Part shown: piece by piece, positions 55,696 to 64,000 of the stretch | Numbering within the stretch: the stretch's first letter is position 1 | Layout: the number at the start of each line of letters is the position of its first letter | Assembly: GCA_041906305.1 (NCBI GenBank) | Contig: JAYRJL010000008.1 | Span: 195,621 to 259,620 of the forward strand | Source: SHVZ01 sp041906305 | GTDB taxonomy: Bacteria > Pseudomonadota > Alphaproteobacteria > SHVZ01 | Reading direction: 5' to 3' | Length of the DNA: 64,000 nt | Notes under the pieces: model-generated | Database searches by the model: none | Told to the model about the DNA's origin: nothing | Seen by the model: only the letters and a program-made list of their open reading frames with translations | Position numbers and translations under genes: made by a program

Positions 55696-57630
55696 ATGTC
55701 GACCTATAATCCATCGTCCACTTCATTTTTCCGAAGCTGCCTCGGCGTCTTTCAAGGCGGCGGGTGCCGAACTGCGGCTTTTGTTGGCGCTTACCGCGAA
55801 GCTCTTGAGCGGGGCGTACGCTTCACTGAAGTCGCCGGGACATCGGCAGGATCTTTGATAGCCGCCCTCATAGGCGCAGGCGCTAGTCCCATCCAATTGG
55901 AAAAATTATTGGAGAATTTGAATTTCAGCGAATTTCTCGTAGACGTAGACCGAGAGGCAAAAAGAGGAGTGGGGGGTGGAATACTTAGTAAGTTCAGCCC
56001 GCAATGGGCAAATTTGATATTTGATAAAGGCTTTTATTCAAGTCGAGCGATCGGGAGTTGGCTGGATACAAAGTTATCCGAACTTCTACCAAAAATTTCA
56101 GGCCCGATTACCTTTAAGGACCTTCCCACAACTACTCACATTGTCTCTACTGATATAAATAGTTCCAGAGTCAAGATTTGGAATCGTATTTTAACGCCTA
56201 ACGAGTATGTATCTACCGCTGTGCGTGCGTCATGTTCGATCCCTTTGTTTTTCCAGCCAGTAGAAAAACGTCACGTAGACGGTGGAGTAATTAGCAATTT
56301 ACCAGCATTTGTATATTCCGATGATCCGTCCTCACTCGCGACTAGGCCGCTGGCTAGCAGAATCCTCGCCTTTTCACTGGAAGCTGAACCAAAAACTGCA
56401 GAAGAAGGCAGTACTATTAGCTACTTAGAAAAATTGGTTAACGTAGTTATTGATGGATCGCAAGATTTACAGCTTGGAATGCAGCGAGGCGTCCATGTTA
56501 TTCGAATTCCGACGGGACAGATACGCGCGACGGACTTTAAGAAAATAACCAAAGACGACACCAAAAACTTAGTCGAAAACGGAAAAAAGGCGACGCGGCA
56601 ATTTTTCGAAGAAGAACTGATACACATAAAAACCTCTAATATTTCGCCACTGTGCTATGGAACAGAAGAGGTATTTACTCGAATAACTCAAAATCTTACC
56701 TCAGATATTTCTGAGATAGTAATCTCGGAGAAAGATACAAACTGGGTTTACAGTCTGTTTCCCTCTATTTTATTTTGGCGATGTCGCAATATTCCAATTC
56801 GAGTTCTACTTCCGACATACGAAGAGAAGCGTATTCACGGTCGTTATCGGCGAAGCTTGCTCCGAGCACTAGGCGTCCAGGTAACTGAATTAGCCCAAGA
56901 GGTAGTGCTTCCTGTTCGAGCTTTTGTCTTTTTAACCCGTGATGCGGCCCACCTTACCGGGATAATTGGGGTCGAAAATACGGGGGGAGCTACTGGGGTA
57001 GAGGCCGTTCACTATGCGGGGATTTTTGACTCGGCGGCAATTCTTGCCATTAAGGGGCAAATCGAAAATCTGCTGCAACTCGATGATGCAGCGGCTAATG
57101 GGGTGCCCATTTTAGAACGAGATACCGAAGCTAACGTCGTCGATCGCCTACGGAAAGTAGCGCAATACTCCTCGTCTCATGTGCAACTTGAGGAAAAAGC
57201 TGTCTCCGTCAATAGCTTGAGCTCCCTAGCGGAAATGGTAAGAGAGTTTAAGTATAATCAGATAGAGAGGCTCATAGATTTATATGAAACCTTTGGATTG
57301 CAGCTTTTTGAGCCAGCTCGCGTGAGATTCTCTAACGGACAAACCTCAATTATTACTCCGCCGGTTGTAGAAGATGCTGGTGGGGGTAATTTATTGTTGT
57401 TGGAAGGGACGACACGCGCCACCTTTTGTCGAGAAAACTCAATCCCTGCATTTCGCACTATTCTGGTAAAGGGAGTATCAAGTCCGCTGCCGGCCTCGAA
57501 AGTATCCTTCGATAGAGTTCGCATTGTCGGAAGAACGTTAACTGTTAGCCAGCGCTATCCAAGCTTCAACTATCAGAATTTTCGGCATATTGAAGCTAAT
57601 GTACACGATATTAATAAAGATCTAATATAG
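55696..57630 (+). CDS. Patatin-like phospholipase with long C-terminal extension and ParB-like end
   Basis: 644 aa. The patatin lipase domain (about 15-235) is complete: oxyanion loop GGGCRTAAF at 21-29, Ser50 in GTSAG and Asp195 in DGG, so phospholipase or acyl-hydrolase activity is expected. An unassigned region follows (about 240-530). Residues 540-620 contain LLLLEGTTRATFCREN and an alternating strand pattern like the ParB/sulfiredoxin fold. Codon use and base composition (near 42% GC in a 60-base sample) are unlike neighbours, indicating transfer. ATG 55621 would add 25 residues. Coupled to the next gene. Confidence 0.8.
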   Translation: MSTYNPSSTSFFRSCLGVFQGGGCRTAAFVGAYREALERGVRFTEVAGTSAGSLIAALIGAGASPIQLEKLLENLNFSEFLVDVDREAKRGVGGGILSKFSPQWANLIFDKGFYSSRAIGSWLDTKLSELLPKISGPITFKDLPTTTHIVSTDINSSRVKIWNRILTPNEYVSTAVRASCSIPLFFQPVEKRHVDGGVISNLPAFVYSDDPSSLATRPLASRILAFSLEAEPKTAEEGSTISYLEKLVNVVIDGSQDLQLGMQRGVHVIRIPTGQIRATDFKKITKDDTKNLVENGKKATRQFFEEELIHIKTSNISPLCYGTEEVFTRITQNLTSDISEIVISEKDTNWVYSLFPSILFWRCRNIPIRVLLPTYEEKRIHGRYRRSLLRALGVQVTELAQEVVLPVRAFVFLTRDAAHLTGIIGVENTGGATGVEAVHYAGIFDSAAILAIKGQIENLLQLDDAAANGVPILERDTEANVVDRLRKVAQYSSSHVQLEEKAVSVNSLSSLAEMVREFKYNQIERLIDLYETFGLQLFEPARVRFSNGQTSIITPPVVEDAGGGNLLLLEGTTRATFCRENSIPAFRTILVKGVSSPLPASKVSFDRVRIVGRTLTVSQRYPSFNYQNFRHIEANVHDINKDLI

Positions 57631-57639
57631 GAGAGTATT

Positions 57640-58365
57640 TTGCTGGCTATGGGGAATATAGCAGACGTTCTTAAAGATATATTCGCTACGTCAGATGTTT
57701 CAGTTATGTATTTTGTTAGGACAAGTGATGATTTGGACGAGGCAGGCTACGCGAGTTCTACAAAAGCCGCGCAATTACGATCGGCGCTGTTAAGCACAAA
57801 AATCTTGAAAGCCGCAGCAGAGAAATGTCGCCTACAAAGTATACCGTACGGGGATGCACTTCTAAGCCTCCCCATTGCGGCAGACCGCATTGCCCTTTCA
57901 GAAATTGCGTATGCTAATCATCATAATCAACTAAAGGATGCTGGAAAATTAACATCATTGGACGAACCCCTTGATTCAATATCGAAACTTGAACTCAAGT
58001 TCAAAAATCGAATGATCGGAGTGAAGTCCCTCATTAAGACCAAAGGAGGCCTAAACGCACATTTGCCAATGATCGACTTCCATTGCCCGGTAACTTCCTC
58101 GAACACACAAAATGTCAGAGAAATTATTAAGCAACTCAATCTAGCTGGATACCTAATAAATTCTGGAAAATCCTACCATTTTATCGGACGACACCACATA
58201 GATCTCGGTGAGATGGGGAAATTTCTAGGGAGAGCCCTACTTTTTACTCCCTTCGTAGATCGCGCCTGGGTAGCCCATCAATTGATTCAGTCCTATTGCG
58301 TCTTGCGTGTTTCCGCACAACCCAAGTATGACCATCCGCCGCGACTGATTGCTCAAATCGGGTAG
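57640..58365 (+). CDS. Unknown island protein with primase-like motifs
   Basis: 241 aa, family not securely recognised. The C-terminal half has PMIDFHCP (143-150), INSGKSYHFIGRHH (173-186), RALLFTPFVDRAW (198-210) and a following His213 and Arg223. This order of acidic/His, SGxSYH and D...R elements is reminiscent of archaeo-eukaryotic primase-fold proteins, but the similarity is by eye. TTG 57640 is chosen since AGGAG at 57629-57633 is correctly spaced; ATG 57649 is an alternative. It starts 9 bp after the patatin gene and shares its AT-rich composition, so they act together. Confidence 0.6.
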   Translation: MLAMGNIADVLKDIFATSDVSVMYFVRTSDDLDEAGYASSTKAAQLRSALLSTKILKAAAEKCRLQSIPYGDALLSLPIAADRIALSEIAYANHHNQLKDAGKLTSLDEPLDSISKLELKFKNRMIGVKSLIKTKGGLNAHLPMIDFHCPVTSSNTQNVREIIKQLNLAGYLINSGKSYHFIGRHHIDLGEMGKFLGRALLFTPFVDRAWVAHQLIQSYCVLRVSAQPKYDHPPRLIAQIG

Positions 58366-58370
58366 CTTAT

Positions 58371-58592
58371 GCGGCTTCAGCCGCTATGCTCCGCGGCGAC
58401 CGACAACCGACGGGAAAGGAACCACAAGATGACTGTCTCCGATTCCCTCGCTGGGCGGGCCAGCTAGCGTTGTCTCGTTGAGCGCGTAAGCGCTCACAGT
58501 CGTCTCCGCTTCTCTCTCGCTTCAGCCAGAGCCGGGTGCTCCTGCCTTACGGGCAGCGGCGGCCCTTCGCGTCTCTTGCATCCGAGAGAGTC
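58371..58592 (+). other. Structured leader region before rsgA
   Basis: 222 bp between the island and rsgA. It holds hairpins GCGGC/GCCGC (58371-58384), TGAGCGC-GTAA-GCGCTCA (58479-58496) and CTGCC/GGCAG (58542-58556), a possible short reading frame (58429-58467), and near-repeated text GTCTCCGATTCCCTCGCT and GTCTCCGCTTCTCTCTCGCT. Base composition is again host-like from about 58370 on. Confidence 0.45.
58429..58467 (+). CDS. Possible 12-codon leader peptide
   Basis: ATG to TAG encoding MTVSDSLAGRAS, with AAAGGA eight bases upstream of the ATG at good spacing. A stem-loop (58479-58496) follows 11 bases after the stop. This has the layout of an upstream reading frame that could control the following gene. 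There is no independent evidence of translation. Confidence 0.3.
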   Translation: MTVSDSLAGRAS

Positions 58593-59642
58593 ATGACATC
58601 AGAGAGTCTCGATCCGGCCGATTTCGGCTGGACGTCGTTTTTCGCATCCCAGGTCGCGCCCGACGAGCATGGCTTGCGTCCCGTGCGTGCGATGTCGATC
58701 CATCGCGACCGCATCCATGTGCGGGCGCCTGACGTCGACGCGCTCGTGCTTCCCTTCCAGGCGGAGGACGAGGAAGAAGCGGCCACGGTCGGCGACTGGC
58801 TGCTGCTCGATCCCGAAACGCAGCGCGTGCGGCGCCTCCTCGATCGCCGCAGCGTGTTCAAGCGCCGCGCTGCCGGCAGCGCGCGCCGCGTGCAGTTGAT
58901 TGCCGCCAACGTCGACACGCTTTTCATCGTCTCCTCCTGCAACCAGGACTTCAGCCCGGCCCGCCTTGAGCGATACCTGGCGCTGACAAGCAAAGCCGAC
59001 GTGATGCCGGTCGTGGTGCTGACCAAGGCCGACCTCGCCGACGATCCGCACCATTTCGTCCGCGAAGCCTCGCGGCTGCTGCCGGGCCTGCTGGTCGAGG
59101 TTCTCGATGGCCGCGATCCGGCAAGCGTCGCGCGGCTCGCGCCCTGGTGCGGCCGGGGCCAGACGGTGGCGCTGGTCGGATCCTCCGGCGTCGGCAAGTC
59201 GACGCTGATCAACACGCTCGCCGGCGGCACGATCGAGACACAGGACACCCGCGCCTCCGACGACACCGGCCAGCACACGACGACGGGACGCGCGATGCAT
59301 CGCCTGCCCGCCGGCGGCTGGCTGGTCGATACGCCCGGCATGCGCGAGCTGCAGCTGGCCGACGTTCGCGCCGGCATCGACGAGGTCTTCGCCGACATCG
59401 TCGAGATCGCGGAGGCCTGCCGCTTCGGCGACTGCCGTCACGACACCGAGCCCGGCTGCGCCGTCCACGCCGCGATCGAGGACGGCACGATCGAGTCCGC
59501 GCGCTACCGTCGCTGGCGGAAGCTCGTCGCCGAGGAAGCGCACAACAGCGAGAGCCTACATGAGCGGCACGCGCGGAGCCGAGCCTTCGGCAAGGCGGTC
59601 AGACGCGCCATGAAGGAGAAGCGATTGCGGCAGGGCGGATAG
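58593..59642 (+). CDS. rsgA: Ribosome small subunit-dependent GTPase RsgA
   Basis: 349-aa circularly permuted GTPase acting late in 30S assembly. G-motif order is permuted: VLTKAD (G4) precedes GSSGVGKST (G1) and DTPGM (G3). An OB-fold lies N-terminal, and the C-terminal zinc region has CRFGDCRHDTEPGC. The frame is open to 58536, but ATG 58593 gives a more typical N-terminus. It lies between the foreign island and a NUDIX gene, inside the split rpsO-pnp locus. Confidence 0.95.
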   Translation: MTSESLDPADFGWTSFFASQVAPDEHGLRPVRAMSIHRDRIHVRAPDVDALVLPFQAEDEEEAATVGDWLLLDPETQRVRRLLDRRSVFKRRAAGSARRVQLIAANVDTLFIVSSCNQDFSPARLERYLALTSKADVMPVVVLTKADLADDPHHFVREASRLLPGLLVEVLDGRDPASVARLAPWCGRGQTVALVGSSGVGKSTLINTLAGGTIETQDTRASDDTGQHTTTGRAMHRLPAGGWLVDTPGMRELQLADVRAGIDEVFADIVEIAEACRFGDCRHDTEPGCAVHAAIEDGTIESARYRRWRKLVAEEAHNSESLHERHARSRAFGKAVRRAMKEKRLRQGG

Positions 59643-59680
59643 CCGGATCGCGAGCCGCGCCTTCGGGCTTATGATGGGAC

Positions 59681-60139
59681 ATGCCCCAGCTGAGCGCTGG
59701 CATCCTGATGCATCGGATCCGCTCGGGAGCACGGGAGGTCTTTCTCGTGCACCCGGGCGGCCCCTATTGGAGGAACAAGGACGACGGGACCTGGTCGATC
59801 CCGAAGGGCCGCTACGACGAGAGCGAGGAGCCGCTCGCCGCGGCGAAGCGCGAATTCGAGGAAGAGACCGGCATCGTGGTCGACGGGACATTCGCCACCC
59901 TCGGCCAATTCAAGCAGCCGAGCGGCAAGATCATCACCGCGTTCGCGCTAGAAGGCGACTGCGACGCGACGCGCATCCACAGCAACGATTTCACGATCGA
60001 GTGGCCGCCGAATTCGGGCCGCATGCAGGCGTTTCCCGAGGTCGACCGCGCCGGCTGGTTCACGCTCGACCAGGCCCGCGCGAAGATAGCGAAGGGACAG
60101 CGCCCGATCCTCGAGGCTTTCGCCAAAGGCCCGGCTTGA
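59681..60139 (+). CDS. NUDIX hydrolase
   Basis: 152 aa. The Nudix box GX5EX7REUXEEXGU is complete, running from GRYDESEE through KREFEEETGI; the strand WSIPKGRY precedes it. The protein looks like the group of short NUDIX proteins (MutT/DATP pyrophosphohydrolase-like) with FLVHPGGP at the N-terminus; they cleave nucleoside diphosphate derivatives. It is 38 bp after rsgA on the same strand and convergent with rpsO. Confidence 0.92.
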   Translation: MPQLSAGILMHRIRSGAREVFLVHPGGPYWRNKDDGTWSIPKGRYDESEEPLAAAKREFEEETGIVVDGTFATLGQFKQPSGKIITAFALEGDCDATRIHSNDFTIEWPPNSGRMQAFPEVDRAGWFTLDQARAKIAKGQRPILEAFAKGPA

Positions 60140-60150
60140 GCCTCAAACGA

Positions 60151-60182
60151 CATCGCGCCGGACCTTGCGGCCCGGCGCGATG
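60151..60182. terminator. Bidirectional terminator-like hairpin between the NUDIX gene and rpsO
   Basis: Perfect 11-bp arms CATCGCGCCGG (60151-60161) and CCGGCGCGATG (60172-60182) with a 10-base loop, between two convergent genes. On the minus strand it is followed by TCGTTT, a weak T-run. It probably ends the rpsO transcript and helps to separate it from pnp. Confidence 0.6.
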
Positions 60183-60207
60183 GAAACGGCAGCGACGAAC
60201 GCGAGGG

Positions 60208-60477
60208 CTAGCGGCGGAGGCCGAGCTTCTCGACGATCGACTCGTAGCGCTTCATCTCGGTCTTCTTGAGATAGTCGAGCTGACGGCGGCGCTGGCCGAC
60301 CATCATCAGCAGGCCGCGGCGGGAATGCAGATCCTTGCCGTGGGTGCCGAGGTGCTCGGTGAGGTTCTTGATGCGCTCCGTCAGGACCGCGATCTGGACT
60401 TCGGGGGAGCCGGTATCGGTGGCGTTGATACGATGCTCGGCGATGAGCGCAGCCTTGCGCTCGAGCGTGATCGACAT
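60208..60477 (-). CDS. rpsO: 30S ribosomal protein S15
   Basis: 89-aa four-helix protein that binds 16S rRNA and bridges to the 50S subunit. Diagnostic text: DTGSPEVQIAVLTERI and the C-terminal LDYLKKTEMKRYESIVEKLGLRR. It follows truB by 13 bp in the infB-rbfA-truB-rpsO order. A hairpin after the stop and the inserted genes separate it from pnp. Confidence 0.98.
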   Translation of the reverse strand: MSITLERKAALIAEHRINATDTGSPEVQIAVLTERIKNLTEHLGTHGKDLHSRRGLLMMVGQRRRQLDYLKKTEMKRYESIVEKLGLRR

Positions 60478-60490
60478 CGGGGTCTCCTAT

Positions 60491-61414
60491 CTAGAGGTGA
60501 AGCACCCTGACGGGGGCGAGCATCCCCTGCTCGAACCTCGCGATCGCCACCGCCGTACCGGCGGTCTTGGCGAGAACGATGTCACCGTCTTCCAGATCCG
60601 CGAGCCGATCGAGATCGGATTTGCGGAAGAGAGGAACGGCCTGCCCCGAGCGGAGGCGGTTCGCCTCGTCGCCGGTCAGGGCCAGGGCCGGGATGTCGTC
60701 CAGCGCGGTCTCGACCGGCAAGAGGTGCCGAAAAGCGGCCGGACTATTACCGAGTTCCACCAGGGAATCCAGCGAAATAGCCGTGTTTTCGTCGAAAGGA
60801 CCCACCCTGAGGCGTCTTAGCGCAGAGAGGTGCCCGCAGGTGCCCAGGGCTTGGGCGAGATCCCGGGCAAGAGCCCGCATATAGGCGCCCTTGCCGCTTT
60901 CGACGTCGAAGCTGGCATGGTCCGGCCCGTCGATCGAGGCCAGCCGGAAGGCGTCGACCCGGATCTGGCGGGGGGCGAGCTCGACCGTCTCGCCCTCGCG
61001 CGCCAGGTCGTAGGCCCGCTCGCCCTGGACCTTGATCGCGGAGAAGGCCGGCGGCACCTGGGTGATCAGGCCAACGAAGCGCGGCAGCACCTGGTTGATC
61101 TGGGCCTCGGTCGGGCGGACGTCGGAAGTGTCGCTGACCTCGCCCTCGGCGTCGTCGGTGTTGCGCGCCTCGCCCCAGCGGATGGTGAAGCGGTAGGTCT
61201 TCCGCCCGTCCATCACGTAGGGAACGGTCTTGGTCGCCTCGCCGAGCGCGATCGGCAGGATGCCGGTCGCCAGCGGATCGAGCGTGCCGCCGTGGCCCGC
61301 CTTGTTGGCGTCGAACAGGCGCCGGACCTTGCCGACCACCTGGGTCGAGGTCGGCCCCGACGGCTTGTCGACGATCACCCAGCCGTCGACCTTCTGGCCC
61401 TTGCGACGTGACAT
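60491..61414 (-). CDS. truB: tRNA pseudouridine-55 synthase
   Basis: 307-aa enzyme making pseudouridine 55 in the T-loop. The catalytic Asp46 is in GHGGTLDPLATGILP. N-terminal GWVIVDKPSGPTSTQVV and the C-terminal PUA-like region (VPLFRKSDLDRL and on) are typical. It begins 7 bp after the rbfA stop. Confidence 0.97.
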   Translation of the reverse strand: MSRRKGQKVDGWVIVDKPSGPTSTQVVGKVRRLFDANKAGHGGTLDPLATGILPIALGEATKTVPYVMDGRKTYRFTIRWGEARNTDDAEGEVSDTSDVRPTEAQINQVLPRFVGLITQVPPAFSAIKVQGERAYDLAREGETVELAPRQIRVDAFRLASIDGPDHASFDVESGKGAYMRALARDLAQALGTCGHLSALRRLRVGPFDENTAISLDSLVELGNSPAAFRHLLPVETALDDIPALALTGDEANRLRSGQAVPLFRKSDLDRLADLEDGDIVLAKTAGTAVAIARFEQGMLAPVRVLHL

Positions 61415-61421
61415 GCCGCGC

Positions 61422-61808
61422 TCAGTCGAGGTCGCGGCGGACCTGCGGGTCCTTGAGCACGGTCTCGATGCGGCCGGCGGATTCGAACGAGGTGTCGAGT
61501 TCGAACCAGAGCTGCGGGGCGACGCGGAGCTGCACCGCCTCGGCGAGCCGGCGGCGGATGAACGGTGCGGCGCGCTTCAGCGCCTTCAGGATCTGAGGCC
61601 CGCCCTCGCCGCCGAGCGGCACGAAGAAGATGTTGGCGTTCCTCAGGTCCGGACTCATCCGGACCTCCGTGACCGTCACCATGGCGCCGGAGAGATCCGG
61701 ATCGTGGATCTCGCCCGACGCCAGCAGCTGGACGAAGGCGTGCCTGAGCTCCTCGCCCACCCTAAGCGGGCGCTGGCTCGGCCGTCTCGGTTCCTTACGC
61801 GACGCCAT
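61422..61808 (-). CDS. rbfA: 30S ribosome-binding factor A
   Basis: 128-aa KH-type fold protein aiding 16S 5'-end maturation and cold adaptation. Family marks are RVGEELRHAFVQLL, TVTEVRMSPDLRNANIFF and the C-terminal LWFELDTSFESAGRIETVL. It is 3 bp after infB in the same operon. Confidence 0.97.
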   Translation of the reverse strand: MASRKEPRRPSQRPLRVGEELRHAFVQLLASGEIHDPDLSGAMVTVTEVRMSPDLRNANIFFVPLGGEGGPQILKALKRAAPFIRRRLAEAVQLRVAPQLWFELDTSFESAGRIETVLKDPQVRRDLD

Positions 61809-61811
61809 GGC

Positions 61812-64000
<2,189 letters not shown>

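Noticed and set aside
55696..58365. CBASS operon
   Set aside because: The patatin fits CapV superficially, but no CD-NTase cyclase motif (GS...DxD) is present in the second gene.
55600..58370. Attachment repeats or a mobile-element gene bounding the AT-rich island
   Set aside because: No direct repeats at the edges, tRNA gene, integrase or transposase could be seen; only composition marks the island.

Overview
The window is chromosomal DNA of a high-GC alphaproteobacterium. The core gene order points to Rhodospirillales or Hyphomicrobiales, possibly a Reyranella-like organism (inference). The diagnostic clusters are mutM / ubiE-ubiB-dut, rpsT-dnaA, infB-rbfA-truB-rpsO, ilvE next to a MarR regulator and an OmpR/EnvZ pair, and hsp20 followed by a DUF1150 gene. 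Most of the sequence is about 70% GC with tightly packed genes. No rRNA, tRNA, CRISPR array, transposase or integrase was recognised.

Layout. 1-11 kb: the 3' part of a DadA-like oxidoreductase, an Lhr-type helicase, a small membrane protein, a soluble histidine kinase with a degenerate receiver domain, cysD-cysNC (sulfate activation), a heat-inducible hsp20 behind a ROSE-like RNA thermometer, a DUF1150 gene and a PAS-rich kinase. 11-17 kb: crcB, an M20 amidohydrolase and a MATE transporter joined by overlapping stop/start codons, then two 2-hydroxyacid dehydrogenases flanking an HpaI-type aldolase. 17-20 kb: moeB, cysK with a palindromic operator candidate, an Rrf2 regulator and dut. 20-26 kb: ubiB, ubiE, mutM, an enoyl-CoA hydratase, rpsT and dnaA with a strong terminator. 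26-36 kb: an ilvE / MarR / hybrid kinase / OmpR / EnvZ signalling block, a GGDEF-EAL protein, and a MATE transporter with an AlkA-like glycosylase and a reductase. 37-49 kb: accessory catabolism (creatininase-like protein, PhnZ-like HD oxygenase, two enolase-superfamily enzymes, a split UxaA-type dehydratase, BenE, a large alpha/beta hydrolase, a class II aldolase) plus RecQ. 49-53 kb: a MATE transporter with its MarR regulator and matching palindromes, a TPR/2OG-oxygenase-like protein and a glycerophosphodiesterase. 53-64 kb: pnp, a foreign AT-rich two-gene island, rsgA, a NUDIX hydrolase, and rpsO-truB-rbfA-infB (infB cut by the window end).

The most interesting region is 55.6-58.4 kb. rpsO and pnp, neighbours in most bacteria, are about 4.8 kb apart here, and part of the gap is an AT-rich bicistronic operon. 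Its first gene encodes a patatin-like phospholipase with a large C-terminal extension ending in a ParB-like segment. Its second encodes a protein of unknown family with motifs reminiscent of archaeo-eukaryotic primases. This could be an undescribed membrane-damaging defence system; that function is inferred from architecture and context only.

Six copies of a GC-rich inverted-repeat family (about 95-160 bp) lie between genes from 15.9 to 42.0 kb. Other regulatory candidates are an RpoH promoter plus ROSE thermometer, paired MarR palindromes, a cysK operator, an rpsT promoter, and hairpins around pnp, rpsO and dnaA.
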